Positions 54,189-63,643 of a stretch of 63,671 nt of DNA are shown here, one piece after another. Under the pieces are notes generated by a model. The model worked only from the letters and a program-made list of their open reading frames with translations, did not search any database and was not told where the DNA came from. Source of the stretch: Gammaproteobacteria bacterium (GTDB lineage Bacteria; Pseudomonadota; Gammaproteobacteria; JABCZS01); NCBI GenBank assembly GCA_021773275.1, contig JAJFKJ010000005.1:1-63671 (forward strand), read 5' to 3'. The translations under genes were made by a program, and so were the position numbers. Position 1 is the first letter of the stretch; every line of letters begins with the position of its first letter.

Positions 54189-55094
54189 ATGCCTGGTTTA
54201 GAATGTACCCCTGGTGATTGTGAAATAGCGACAAGCTATTTTAAGATAGGTGGAAAATTAGTGGCAATGACACTTTTCTCCGTAACAAACAACTACCTTA
54301 TGTTGTTCACCAGTGATGCTGCTTGGGGCACAAACATGGTTATATCAAAAGCTGATATGGCTTTGACAGGCGGTGCCGCAGGCAGTATTGCAGCTGCTAT
54401 GAGCGCTACAGCAGTGCTTGGCGGTTTCGGGCAAAAGGCATACTTGAGCCTGCTAAACCAAACTGCAGAAGAACACCACCCACGCATAGAAAGCCTAGCG
54501 AAACTTATAAATGCGAGCAATATACCTATCGTTCTACCCAGTTTCATTTTTTACAGTTCACCATTGACCGGCATATTTTTCTCAGTCGCCACAGCAAGGC
54601 AGCTCTACACCGGAAAAATTCACGCAGCCGCTAGAATATTACGCGACACACCGGCAGATGGTAACCACGACCCTGTCAAACTTGCATTAAGTAAAGCCAT
54701 TGAGCCAGACAAAGAAGAAGAAACCCATGCCTTCGCCGCAGTGGCTTTTTACCTTACTTTTCTCACGCTCAATGTTGCTGTATCAGAAGGTATGTATGCC
54801 GTATTAGATCAAGCGCCTGAAGGCCGTTACGATGGCGATGAACAAACCACACAACTCCTTTCCTCTGCTATCGGCGCAACAACAGCAATGATCATCACCC
54901 CTGCTTTAGCGCTAGCTGCAAAACCCGTTGCGAATGCTGTGGTCTCTTGCACCCGCTCAGCTTGGACAGCCGCACGTGATATGACGACCAGATGCCTAGA
55001 CAGTGCAATGATCAGCTCTAGAAGGTATACACAACAGGCTGATGATATAGAGGCTGGTGCGGAATTAACGGTCCAAGGTCCTCAGATCAATTGA
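54189..55094 (+). CDS. Unknown polytopic membrane protein, copy 2 of a tandem pair
   Basis: A 301-residue paralogue of the preceding gene. It keeps the hydrophobic pattern, the segment around IPIVLPSFIFYSSPLTG, RQLYTGKIHAAARILRD, the EExETHxxAAVAFYLTFLTL span, and an identical KPVANAVVSCTRSAWTAARD region. The N-terminal 60 residues differ most. It ends just before a REP-like element. Function is unknown; membrane location is supported by the hydrophobic segments. Confidence 0.65.
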   Translation: MPGLECTPGDCEIATSYFKIGGKLVAMTLFSVTNNYLMLFTSDAAWGTNMVISKADMALTGGAAGSIAAAMSATAVLGGFGQKAYLSLLNQTAEEHHPRIESLAKLINASNIPIVLPSFIFYSSPLTGIFFSVATARQLYTGKIHAAARILRDTPADGNHDPVKLALSKAIEPDKEEETHAFAAVAFYLTFLTLNVAVSEGMYAVLDQAPEGRYDGDEQTTQLLSSAIGATTAMIITPALALAAKPVANAVVSCTRSAWTAARDMTTRCLDSAMISSRRYTQQADDIEAGAELTVQGPQIN

Positions 55095-55101
55095 TATTTG
55101 C

Positions 55102-55182
55102 TTATCAGAGCCCCGACCATAAGGAAGGGGTGATCATCCAGCACACCATCGCACCCATCGCTTACGCTCTGGGCTCTGATAA
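55102..55182. repeat. REP-like element, copy 1
   Basis: A 12-bp perfect terminal inverted repeat (TTATCAGAGCCC at 55102-55113, GGGCTCTGATAA at 55171-55182) flanks 57 bases. Bases 55154-55181 recur in reverse orientation at 63644-63671, so this is a dispersed element. It lies 7 bases after the copy-2 gene and may also end transcription. Confidence 0.75.
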
Positions 55183-55214
55183 CGAGACCTTTCGCTAAAA
55201 TTCTTGAAGATTTT

Positions 55215-56072
55215 TTAAGCCACAACTATCGGCGGGAACTTGCTGCTGTGGTCGACTTTTTTAGCCGCGATGTTCGCTTGCACTTTAGTGGCAAGATCTA
55301 AAAAGATTTTTGTGACAGCACTGTCGGGTTCTGCGACAACAGTCGGTTTGCCGCTATCTGCATGTTCACGAATGTTTAATTGCAATGGCAGTTGTGCTAA
55401 TAAAGGCAGGTCGTATTGTCTGGCAATGCGATCGCCGCCGCCACTGCCAAAAATAGCCTCACTATGCCCGCATTCACTGCAAGTATGCGTTGCCATGTTT
55501 TCAACAACACCGGCCATATCAATACCGACTTTACGGAACATATTGTACGCCTTGCGCACATCGAGCAAAGCAATATCTTGTGGGGTCGTAACAACCAATG
55601 CTGTCGTCACCGGAATTTTTTGTGCCATGGTGAGCTGGATATCACCTGTGCCTGGCGGTAAATCGACCAGTAGATAATCGAGCTTATCCCAGGCGGTATC
55701 TTTGAGCATTTGTTGCAAGGCACCACTGACCATCGGACCGCGCCATATCGTGGCAGTGTCCGCCTCGACCAAATAGCCAATCGACATCGTTTGAATGCCA
55801 TGGCCTATGAGCGGTGCCATTTTCTTATCTTCTAAGGCTGTTGGGCGTTTATCGCCAACACCCAGCATCAGCGGCTGACTGGGCCCGTAGATGTCAGCAT
55901 CAAGTACACCTACCCTCGCGCCTTGCGCTGCCAAGGCAAGCGCTAGATTGGCCGTAACGGTGGATTTACCCACGCCACCCTTGCCACTGGCCACAGCAAT
56001 GATGTTCTTGATATTCGGCAGCGGCTTTAAGCCATTCTGCGCGACATGCGATTTGATGATTGATTCAGTCAT
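55215..56072 (-). CDS. mrp: Mrp/ApbC-family iron-sulfur carrier ATPase
   Basis: A 285-residue protein. The ATG at 56072 (MTESIIKSHV) is chosen as it has AGG upstream and gives the family N-terminus. The deviant Walker A is ASGKGGVGKSTVT (residues 29-40), followed by DADIYGPSQPLMLG. The segment ending in LPPGTGDIQL and the CxxC pair (HTCSECGHSEAIFG) for a bridging cluster are present. It assembles or transfers Fe-S clusters. The dcd-mrp-metG neighbourhood is typical in gammaproteobacteria. Confidence 0.95.
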   Translation of the reverse strand: MTESIIKSHVAQNGLKPLPNIKNIIAVASGKGGVGKSTVTANLALALAAQGARVGVLDADIYGPSQPLMLGVGDKRPTALEDKKMAPLIGHGIQTMSIGYLVEADTATIWRGPMVSGALQQMLKDTAWDKLDYLLVDLPPGTGDIQLTMAQKIPVTTALVVTTPQDIALLDVRKAYNMFRKVGIDMAGVVENMATHTCSECGHSEAIFGSGGGDRIARQYDLPLLAQLPLQLNIREHADSGKPTVVAEPDSAVTKIFLDLATKVQANIAAKKVDHSSKFPPIVVA

Positions 56073-56131
56073 AAGGCCTATTTTACCATAAACAAAGGTG
56101 TCACATTGTTCCCTTTTGTGGCACGCCATGC

Positions 56132-56137
56132 TATAAT
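56132..56137 (+). promoter_or_regulatory. -10 box for the RelB-type gene
   Basis: TATAAT 21 bases before the ATG at 56158 in the divergent mrp/relB region. The -35 matches only partly (TTCCCT at 17-base spacing). Confidence 0.4.
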
Positions 56138-56157
56138 CAAGGTTAGAGGACAACACC

Positions 56158-56427
56158 ATGCGTAAAGAACTTAAAAATGACTTTGTAAAGGCACGTATTG
56201 AGCCAGAACTAAAAGCAGATGTTCACGCGGTACTAGAAGAACTTGGCATTACACCATCGCAGGCAATTTATATGTTTTATAAAATGATACAACGTGAGCA
56301 TGGCATCCCTTTTTCGCTTATGCTCCCTAATAAAGAGACTGAAAAAGCCATTGCTGAAGCACGCAAGGGTGAAGGTTTGACTACATGCAAGGATAGCGAT
56401 GAGCTATTTAAGGATCTCGATATATAA
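56158..56427 (+). CDS. RelB/DinJ-family antitoxin, apparently orphan
   Basis: An 89-residue protein with the ribbon-helix-helix start VKARIEPELKADVHAVLEEL, the family core GITPSQAIYMFYKMIQREHGIPF, and a flexible acidic C-terminus ending DSDELFKDLDI. Such antitoxins neutralise RelE/YafQ toxins. No toxin gene follows: an ATG directly after the stop opens a frame of only ten codons (MLQPIHLFRP), perhaps a remnant. Confidence 0.85.
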   Translation: MRKELKNDFVKARIEPELKADVHAVLEELGITPSQAIYMFYKMIQREHGIPFSLMLPNKETEKAIAEARKGEGLTTCKDSDELFKDLDI

Positions 56428-56566
56428 ATGCTACAACCCATCCACCTGTTTAGACCGTAGAGCTGTTCCTCGCACAAAACTCTCTTACATCCCCTTCATT
56501 TGGCTGGTTGTTTCAGCTACTTTTGTCCATTAAAATTGATTGGCTGTTTAATCAAAGAGGTAGTTA

Positions 56567-58000
56567 ATGAGTATATTTACAGAGCAACTCGTACGTGCGC
56601 AGGCAGGCGATGTGTCTGCACAATACAATGTTGGCGTATTGTACCTTGAAGGCACACCTGAGGTAGACAAGGATCTTAACAAAGCGGTTAAATGGATCAA
56701 ACAAGCTGCTGACCGCGGATTTACACCTGCCCAAAGTACATTCGGAGCACTGCTGTTGGGTGGCCATGGCATCGATGAAAATCTCGAACAAGCCATTATA
56801 TACCTTACCCTAGCAATAAAGCAGAATGACACAGAAGCTTATTACAATATGGGTGTAGCTTATAGAGATGGTCTTGGCGCAAAACAAAATTACAACGAAG
56901 CAGCAAACCATTTTCGTATAGCTGCATACCGAGGCCTAGATGTCGCGCAGTGTGAATTCGGACGGTGCCTTGAGCATGGTTTAGGGTTAAAACAAAGCCT
57001 CTTAGAAGCAGTACAGTGGTACGGTTTTTCAGCAGCGCAAAACAATATGCACGCGCAATTCGCAATGAGTCGCATGCACCGGGTAGGTAAAGTCGTAACG
57101 AAAAGTACTGAGCTGGCAATGAAGTTTTTAAACAAATCTGCCGCCCAAGGCCTTGCCGAAGCCGAATATGACCTTGGAATAAAGTATCTTGAAGGAGATG
57201 GCATTGAACAAGATGATAAACAAGCCCTAGCTTATATAAAAAAAGCTGCCGAACGAGACAATGTATATGCCTTGATGCAACTGGGAAATATGTATCGCCG
57301 GGGTTGTGTTGTAGAAAGAGACGATAAAAAGGCATTTATTTGCTACAAAAAAGCAGCCGACCTAGGCTATGCAGATGCTCAAGCTGAAGTAGGGCTGTCA
57401 TATTTCGCGGAAAATGGCGTAAAGGAAGACAACAAGCAAGGATTACATTACCTTAAAAAAGCAGCCGAACAAGATCATGCAGACGCTCTATACTGGTGTG
57501 GATATTTCAGTGACAAGGAGACAGGCATGACTCGAGAACCCAAACTGGCACTGGAATACTATACACGCGCTGCAGAGCTTGGCAGTCACCGTGCCGAATA
57601 TAAGATCGGCACTATGTTTCAGGATGGCAGAGCAGGTGTTCAAGACATTGAACAAGCTGTCCATTGGTTTCAAAAATCAGGCGCGAAAGGAAACGAAAAT
57701 GCCCGTCAAGCACTGTGGGCCCTGTCGGAAAAAGATAAGACTTGGTATGGCACTTTATCTGACCCGGACAGTGAGGCAGAAAAAACGCGTCAATTGGAGC
57801 AAAGACTTGAAGCCATGGAACTTAGGATAAGTGAGCTTGAAAAACAGAACGCACAACTATTAAAAAAATCTGAAAATAAGCCAGCGCTTACTGTTGTTCC
57901 GCCAACAGCTGGTTTTTTTGTGCAATGGGGTCATCATCAAGCTCCACGACAAGCTGGTTACCCAATGCTACTCGCACCACAAGCCAGCTATAGGCCATAG
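56567..58000 (+). CDS. Sel1-repeat (SLR) protein
   Basis: A 477-residue protein made of about ten Sel1-like repeats of 36 residues, for example AQYNVGVLYLEGTPEVDKDL, AEYDLGIKYLEGDGIEQDD and AEYKIGTMFQDGRAGVQD, covering residues 17-385. A coiled-coil near 405-440 and a short Gly/Pro/His/Gln-rich tail follow. There is no signal peptide. SLR proteins mediate protein contacts, and several Legionella members influence host-cell entry or vacuole trafficking. No specific partner is inferred. AGAGG precedes the ATG. Confidence 0.85.
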   Translation: MSIFTEQLVRAQAGDVSAQYNVGVLYLEGTPEVDKDLNKAVKWIKQAADRGFTPAQSTFGALLLGGHGIDENLEQAIIYLTLAIKQNDTEAYYNMGVAYRDGLGAKQNYNEAANHFRIAAYRGLDVAQCEFGRCLEHGLGLKQSLLEAVQWYGFSAAQNNMHAQFAMSRMHRVGKVVTKSTELAMKFLNKSAAQGLAEAEYDLGIKYLEGDGIEQDDKQALAYIKKAAERDNVYALMQLGNMYRRGCVVERDDKKAFICYKKAADLGYADAQAEVGLSYFAENGVKEDNKQGLHYLKKAAEQDHADALYWCGYFSDKETGMTREPKLALEYYTRAAELGSHRAEYKIGTMFQDGRAGVQDIEQAVHWFQKSGAKGNENARQALWALSEKDKTWYGTLSDPDSEAEKTRQLEQRLEAMELRISELEKQNAQLLKKSENKPALTVVPPTAGFFVQWGHHQAPRQAGYPMLLAPQASYRP

Positions 58001-58056
58001 CCCTACAGCCAATCTCGCTTATATGCTAAAATAAGCTCTTTACACTGAGAGCCTAT

Positions 58057-60075
58057 ATGAGCACAGCCCGCAACATCGTCGTTACCTATGCCCTGCCCTA
58101 TGCGAATGGTTCGATTCATATTGGTCATATGCTAGGCATGATTCAAACAGACGTTTGGGTACGCTTCCAGCGCATGCGTGGCCATACTGTACATTTTTTC
58201 AATGGTGACGATGCCCATGGCACGCCGATCATGCTCAGCGCCGAAAAAGCAGGCATTAGCCCTGAAGAACTGATCAGCCGTTACCATCAAGAACACAGCA
58301 AAGATCTGAACGATTTTGGCATCGAGTTTAATAATTTCTACAGCACACACAGCCCAGAGAATGAAAAACTAGCCAGCGCCATCTACCTCGAGCTAGAAAA
58401 AAACGGCCACATTGCCAAGCGTACCATCAAGCAGGCGTTTGACCCTGAAAAAAACATGTTTTTACCCGACCGTTACGTTAAAGGCGAATGCCCCAAATGT
58501 GGCGCCGATGATCAATACGGCGATAACTGCGAAGCCTGCGGTGCAACTTACAGCCCCACTGATTTAAAAAACCCGATATCCGCTTTATCGGGTGTGGCAC
58601 CGATTGAAAAAGAGTCTGAACATTACTTTTTCAAGCTCGGTGATTTTGAAGCCATGCTCAAAGATTGGACCCAAAGCGGGCATCTGCAACCCGAAGTTGC
58701 CAACAAGCTCAAGGAATGGTTTGAATCTGGTTTACAAGATTGGGATATCTCACGCGATGCACCTTATTTTGGCATTCCGATTCCTAACACTAAAGACAAG
58801 TTTTTCTACGTTTGGTTGGATGCACCCATCGGCTATTTTTCGAGCATGTTGAACTATGCGGCAAAAAACAAAGATTTTGATTTTGAAGCTGTCGTTAAAA
58901 AAGACTCTGCCATCGAGCTGCTGCACTTTGTTGGCAAAGACATTATTTACTTTCACGCATTGTTCTGGCCAGCGGTATTAACCGGCAGCAATCATCGCAC
59001 ACCGGATGCCGTTTACGCACATGGTTTTGTCACGGTGAATGGGCAAAAGATGTCAAAATCGCGCGGCACGTTTATTAATGCGCGAACTTACCTCGACCAC
59101 CTTAACCCTGAATACCTGCGCTACTATTTTTGCGCACGTTTAAACCACTCGCTTGATGACATCGATTTTACCGAGGATGATTTTACACAACGCGTTAACA
59201 GCGACCTAGTAGGTAAGTATGTGAACATCGCATCACGTTCAGCGAACTTTATTGTTAAAAACTTTGATGGCAAATTATCAGGTGAGCTCGATAAACCTGA
59301 GTTAATCGCAAAGATCTCTGGTGAAGCAGAAAATATTGCGCAACTTTATGAAAACCGCGAATACAGCAAAGCGGTACGCGAGATCATGGCGCTGGCAGAC
59401 CTAGCCAATCAATACATCGCCGAAGCTGAGCCTTGGAAAAAAATCAAAGCCGATGAAACACGTGACGCCGTGCAAGGCATTTGCACCACGGCACTCAACG
59501 CCTTTCGCATACTCACAATTTATTTAAAACCGATATTACCAAAAATTGCATCTGAAGCTGAAAAGTTCTTAAACTTGCCGCCACAACAATGGCAGGATGC
59601 ACAAAACACTTTATTGAACCATGCCATCAACCCTTATAAACCGTTATTGCAACGCATCGACCCCAAAGAGGTAGCCAAAATGACAGACGCCGAACAACAA
59701 GCAGCCACTGAAGCCGCAGCACCACAATTAAGCAACCCGTTGGCTGATGAAATTAACATCGATGATTTTTTGAAAGTCGATTTGCGTGTTGCCAAAATTA
59801 TCGAGGCCAACCCTGTTGAGGGTGCCGATAAACTGATTCAATTAAAACTCGACCTGGGCGACGGTGTCACCAAACAAGTGTTTGCTGGCATTAAATCTGC
59901 ATACAACCCAGAAGACCTCGCGGGTAAACTAACCATCATGGTTGCTAATTTAAAACCCCGCAAGATGCGTTTCGGCATGTCGGAAGGCATGGTGCTTGCC
60001 GCTAGCGGCGAAGGCCCGGGTATTTATATTTTAGAACCGCACGATGGCGCACAGCCCGGCATGCGAGTTAAGTAA
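58057..60075 (+). CDS. metG: Methionyl-tRNA synthetase
   Basis: A 672-residue class I synthetase with the HIGH motif in [13 protein letters not shown], a zinc knuckle [18 protein letters not shown], the KMSKS loop in [11 protein letters not shown], and a C-terminal tRNA-binding domain ([20 protein letters not shown]). It is the full-length dimeric form. Its stop overlaps the rsxA start (base 60075). Confidence 0.98.
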   Translation: MSTARNIVVTYALPYANGSIHIGHMLGMIQTDVWVRFQRMRGHTVHFFNGDDAHGTPIMLSAEKAGISPEELISRYHQEHSKDLNDFGIEFNNFYSTHSPENEKLASAIYLELEKNGHIAKRTIKQAFDPEKNMFLPDRYVKGECPKCGADDQYGDNCEACGATYSPTDLKNPISALSGVAPIEKESEHYFFKLGDFEAMLKDWTQSGHLQPEVANKLKEWFESGLQDWDISRDAPYFGIPIPNTKDKFFYVWLDAPIGYFSSMLNYAAKNKDFDFEAVVKKDSAIELLHFVGKDIIYFHALFWPAVLTGSNHRTPDAVYAHGFVTVNGQKMSKSRGTFINARTYLDHLNPEYLRYYFCARLNHSLDDIDFTEDDFTQRVNSDLVGKYVNIASRSANFIVKNFDGKLSGELDKPELIAKISGEAENIAQLYENREYSKAVREIMALADLANQYIAEAEPWKKIKADETRDAVQGICTTALNAFRILTIYLKPILPKIASEAEKFLNLPPQQWQDAQNTLLNHAINPYKPLLQRIDPKEVAKMTDAEQQAATEAAAPQLSNPLADEINIDDFLKVDLRVAKIIEANPVEGADKLIQLKLDLGDGVTKQVFAGIKSAYNPEDLAGKLTIMVANLKPRKMRFGMSEGMVLAASGEGPGIYILEPHDGAQPGMRVK

Positions 60076-60653
60076 TGCTCACGCAGTTAGCTCTTGTCAT
60101 TTTCTCAACTGCGCTGCTTAACAATTTCGTACTGGCCAAATTTTTAGGGCTTTGCCCGGTCATGGGCGTTTCTAAAAAGCTTAACTCGGCGCTGGGCATG
60201 TCTTTAGCGACGGCATTTGTACTAACCCTTACCGCCGGCTTGAGTTATCTCTTATTTAAATATGTTTTAGTGCCGTTTAAGCTTGAATATTTACAAATCA
60301 TTGTGTTCATTGTGAGCATCGCTGCTACCGTACAGTTTTCTGAAATATTTATTCGTAAAGCCAGCCCGCTATTGCATGAACGCTTAGGCCTATATTTACC
60401 GCTGATCGCCAGTAATTGTGCCATTCTAGGCCTGGCATTACTCGTTACCCAAAGCCAAACATCGTTTGTGCACAGCTTGTTTTATGGCTTGGGTACCGCA
60501 ATCGGTTTTGGTTTGGTGTTAATTTTATTTGCTGCGATACGCGAACGTTTAAACACAGCCGATATACCCAAGCCCTTTCAGGGTAGCGCTATTGCCATGA
60601 TCACTGTTGGCATTATGGCCCTCGGGTTCATGGGCTTTCAGGGTATGATGTAA
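60075..60653 (+). CDS. rsxA: RsxA/RnfA, membrane subunit of the electron transport complex
   Basis: A 192-residue protein with six spans. The start LALVIFSTALLNNFVLAKFLG, the motif LGLCPVMGVSK, and LPLIASNCAILGLALL are the RnfA/NqrE signatures. The complex moves electrons between NADH and ferredoxin or, in Rsx, keeps SoxR reduced. It overlaps metG and is followed by rsxB one base later. Confidence 0.97.
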   Translation: MLTQLALVIFSTALLNNFVLAKFLGLCPVMGVSKKLNSALGMSLATAFVLTLTAGLSYLLFKYVLVPFKLEYLQIIVFIVSIAATVQFSEIFIRKASPLLHERLGLYLPLIASNCAILGLALLVTQSQTSFVHSLFYGLGTAIGFGLVLILFAAIRERLNTADIPKPFQGSAIAMITVGIMALGFMGFQGMM

Positions 60654-60654
60654 G

Positions 60655-61587
60655 ATGTTAGAAGCTGTAGCAGTCATGGGTTTATTTTCAGCAGCCGTCG
60701 GTGGCGGCTTAAGCTTAGCCCATCGCTATATCAAAGCGAAAGAAAACCCACTACTCGACCAAGTCAATGCATTGCTGCCACAAACACAATGCGCACAATG
60801 CGGTTACCCCGGTTGCAAACCTTACGCACAAGCAATGCTCGAACAACACGAAGATATCAATCGTTGCCCCCCCGGCGGCGATGCCACCATCAAAGCCTTA
60901 TCGAATTTGCTCGGGCGCGATATTAAACCTTTAAACCCGGAAACCGGCGAACACAAACCGACAACAGTTGCCAAAATAATCGAAGATCAATGCATCGGTT
61001 GCACGCTCTGCATTCAAGCGTGCCCAGTCGATGCCATTGTCGGTGGCCCAAGACAAATGCACAGCGTCATCGCTGATTTATGCACCGGCTGCGATCTGTG
61101 TTTACCACCCTGCCCGGTGGATTGCATTGAGATGCTGCCTATTGGCGAGCCTGAACCACCCGCAGTTGCAGCGCTCGAACAGCCCTGCATCCGTTGCGGT
61201 GATTGCATCGCTGAATGCCCTGCAGAACTATTACCACAAGAGCTGTATCGTCATATTCAAGCAGGCGAATATGAACAGGCAGAAAAACTAGATCTCAACA
61301 AATGCATCGAGTGCGATGCTTGCACCCAGGTCTGCCCTAGCAATATCCCCCTTACTGATTACTACGTAGAAGCCAAATGGCACCTGGGCCAAGACATCAT
61401 CAAAGCAAAAAACCGTGATATCGCCAAAGAGCGCTATGAAAAGCGCGAAGACCGCGTCACCCGCAAACAGGCCTTACAGCAAGAAAAACGCGAAGCCAAG
61501 CTGCAAGAGAAATCGAAAACCGATAAACGCGCTGAGATTTTAGCCGCGGTGGAAAGGGCAAAGCGCAGGCGTGTAGATCAACTGTAG
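60655..61587 (+). CDS. rsxB: RsxB/RnfB-like ferredoxin subunit with extra C-terminal region
   Basis: A 310-residue Fe-S protein with a short hydrophobic start, the four-Cys cluster motif CAQCGYPGCKPYA, and several 4Fe-4S motifs (CIGCTLCIQACPVDAI, CTGCDLCLPPCPVDCI, CIRCGDCIAECP and CIECDACTQVCPSNIPL). The last resembles RnfC rather than RnfB. The protein ends in a Lys/Arg/Glu-rich helix. No rsxC, D, G or E gene follows before the mobile element, so it may work without the remaining subunits. Confidence 0.9.
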   Translation: MLEAVAVMGLFSAAVGGGLSLAHRYIKAKENPLLDQVNALLPQTQCAQCGYPGCKPYAQAMLEQHEDINRCPPGGDATIKALSNLLGRDIKPLNPETGEHKPTTVAKIIEDQCIGCTLCIQACPVDAIVGGPRQMHSVIADLCTGCDLCLPPCPVDCIEMLPIGEPEPPAVAALEQPCIRCGDCIAECPAELLPQELYRHIQAGEYEQAEKLDLNKCIECDACTQVCPSNIPLTDYYVEAKWHLGQDIIKAKNRDIAKERYEKREDRVTRKQALQQEKREAKLQEKSKTDKRAEILAAVERAKRRRVDQL

Positions 61588-61771
61588 GGGTCGTACCCTG
61601 TGCGACCCGGCCTAGTGTTATTATTCGCCCCCTTCCCTGAAGGGGGCAGGCACATGAGCCTAACAGGCGAATGTGTCGGGGGATTTCAAAGCCTAAATGT
61701 ATCGCAAAAATCCCCCGCTCGCGATGCTCACTGCCCCCTTCACAAAGGGGGCGAAGATACATCGCCCCTAC
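61584..61771. mobile_element. MITE-like element abutting rsxB
   Basis: About 188 bp begin with GTAGGGGTCG and end with CGCCCCTAC, giving short inverted ends. Two internal hairpins are CGCCCCCTT/AAGGGGGC-type near 61630-61650 and 61731-61752. The first 27 bases are the inverse of a repeat at 33126-33152. The element supplies the TAG stop of rsxB. Confidence 0.5.
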
Positions 61772-61803
61772 AATAATATCGCCTTAATAATACCACCCAA
61801 ACC

Positions 61804-61833
61804 TTGACAAAGTTGGTTCTACAGCTTTATAAT
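61804..61833 (+). promoter_or_regulatory. Near-perfect sigma-70 promoter
   Basis: TTGACA (61804-61809), an 18-base spacer and TATAAT (61828-61833). Transcription should begin near 61840, giving a leader of about 23 bases for the ATG at 61863. Confidence 0.8.
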
Positions 61834-61862
61834 GCCCTTTTGTAGTTATGAGGGTAAAAATA

Positions 61863-63638
61863 ATGGCTGATATCACACTAGCTAAAATCATAAATGATGG
61901 CAATGTGGTGACTGTTGATGGCGCTAACCACCTAATACAACACCCCCAAGATTTTCTAAAACTCATCAAATCTGCCCCGGACTTGGCACTTAGCTACGCC
62001 AACTATTTTGATAACCAAGCTGTTAGTGCGCTGGTCACCAACGCGCACAAAAATGAATTCAAAATACTCTCAAAAATTGCCGCCATCCCCACTGTATTTG
62101 ATAGCAATACGCAAGCCCCTATTCAAAGTGCTATAAGCGCGACTGACAAACTAAAACCCATTTCCAAGCTTACAGAGGCACCAGGCAGAACGTTTACACT
62201 TAAAGACCAAATCATACGCGACACTATGTCGGTTGAAATTACACTTAAATCGCATCGCTCAGAAGGCGAAGGCTGGAATATAACGGTCACTTTCAAGGGC
62301 AATCCTTCTTACTCATCTCGCGTCGCGGGGGTCCTGCGTGCAAACAACATGGGTTCCATGGTCCCTGTTCAGATCTATATTGAAAAGAAGTATTACCATT
62401 TGCTCCCAGAAGGTCGTTTTGACGCTATCAGTGATTTTTACAATAAATATCTGAAACTCGAGAGACATGCCGAACTGGCTGCGACTTCCATTGAAATTTT
62501 GAATTTGCTATTAGCCAAAATGGATAGGCCAGACCCAAGCGCTGAGCTCCAGATTAAACATACAGGCTTTTCTAGTTACTTTATCAGTGATGCTCCTAAT
62601 ATTTTTCAAAGCACTCTGGGCAATTATCAGCTTGCGAATTTACAGCTTTTAGTGCAGAAATCTGACCCTGTTGTTGTGCTAAACGAACTGCTCAAACGTG
62701 ATAGCGAAGGAAAAAATATTTTTTCACAATTAGTGGATAAGCTCCCGAACCTTGAAAGCGCGCAGGTACTGCAAGCCTGTGCAAATAAACTTGCCGCTAT
62801 TGATGAAGATAAAAATTTAGCAGACAAACGTGCCATTGTTGCCAGCATGTCTAATGAGGTATTAAAAACACTTGCAGAAAAAAACATTGGCCTTGCATGG
62901 CAGTTTTTGAATGCTGCTGGCAAACAAATGCAACATTTACACCCAGGCTTTTATGCTGATGTTTTCCACAAAAAGCCTACACCAACTGCACCACCGCCAG
63001 CTGATGCGGATAGCAAAATAGATGATGGAGCAGGTAGTTCTTCGAGTCATGCAGCCCAAGCTACTGCACCACCACCTGCTGATGAGGTGGTTGCAAAACC
63101 AGAGAATGAAGAAGAAGATGATAATCCCGCTGCAGCTCCTGCACCAGCTGTAGAACCAGAGGATGCCCAAAAAGCTCCTGCACTAGCTGCAGAACCAGAG
63201 GATGCCGAAAAAGCTGCTGAGCAAAGCAGTTCTATAGTGATGAATGGACTTTATGCTGTTGCAGAAATAGGCTATGAACTATTCAGAAGCATTACGTATC
63301 CATTAATGGAACCACCTGTAAAACAAGAACCACCCGCTTATGTGCCGCCTGCCACTAACCCTGCTGCCACTAACCCTGCTGCCACGGCACCACCAGCTGA
63401 AGAAGATGATGCTGATAACACGCCTAAGCCTCCAGCAATAGCGCCGGCACTAACAACAGCAACTGCGGCTCGTTATACAAACATGTACCCAGATTTAACT
63501 CAAGCGCCCTCGGGTTCTCCTAGCCAGGCTAAAGCAGCTGTTGCGACGGCTCAAGCAGCGACGGCTCAAGCAGCTACTGAATCTGAAGCGCAGAAAAATA
63601 AAAAAGAAAAGAAAAAGAAAGTCGCTGTTTTTGGATAA
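61863..63638 (+). CDS. Unknown protein with a low-complexity Ala/Pro/Glu C-terminal region
   Basis: A 591-residue protein, no known family. The ATG at 61863 has GAGGG nine bases upstream; the earlier ATG at 61848 would lie too close to the transcription start. Residues 1-370 are a mixed alpha/beta region (LAKIINDGNVVTVDGANHLI start, ankyrin-unlike). Residues 375-570 are rich in Ala, Pro and Glu with repeated PEDAxKA and NPAAT units. The last 15 residues are Lys-rich (KNKKEKKKKVAVFG). The layout suggests a secreted or host-directed protein, but no secretion signal is proven. Confidence 0.7.
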   Translation: MADITLAKIINDGNVVTVDGANHLIQHPQDFLKLIKSAPDLALSYANYFDNQAVSALVTNAHKNEFKILSKIAAIPTVFDSNTQAPIQSAISATDKLKPISKLTEAPGRTFTLKDQIIRDTMSVEITLKSHRSEGEGWNITVTFKGNPSYSSRVAGVLRANNMGSMVPVQIYIEKKYYHLLPEGRFDAISDFYNKYLKLERHAELAATSIEILNLLLAKMDRPDPSAELQIKHTGFSSYFISDAPNIFQSTLGNYQLANLQLLVQKSDPVVVLNELLKRDSEGKNIFSQLVDKLPNLESAQVLQACANKLAAIDEDKNLADKRAIVASMSNEVLKTLAEKNIGLAWQFLNAAGKQMQHLHPGFYADVFHKKPTPTAPPPADADSKIDDGAGSSSSHAAQATAPPPADEVVAKPENEEEDDNPAAAPAPAVEPEDAQKAPALAAEPEDAEKAAEQSSSIVMNGLYAVAEIGYELFRSITYPLMEPPVKQEPPAYVPPATNPAATNPAATAPPAEEDDADNTPKPPAIAPALTTATAARYTNMYPDLTQAPSGSPSQAKAAVATAQAATAQAATESEAQKNKKEKKKKVAVFG

Positions 63639-63643
63639 CCCCA

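Larger units (their letters stand above)
53103..55094 (+). repeat. Tandem duplication with 1003-bp period
   Basis: The unit begins with AGTCCAAACCCAGTCATTTG at 53103 and again at 54106. It includes promoter region, ribosome-binding site and gene. The central coding parts have diverged, but 53891-54010 and 54892-55011 are identical over 120 bases. The first unit begins 44 bases upstream of the dcd start codon. Confidence 0.85.

Noticed and set aside
56805-57335. 176-codon frame antisense to the Sel1-repeat gene
   Set aside because: It mirrors the repeat codon pattern of the Sel1 gene and has no independent support.
61457-61762. 101-codon minus-strand frame across rsxB and the MITE-like element
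   Set aside because: It spans a known gene and a non-coding repeat and shows no protein family.
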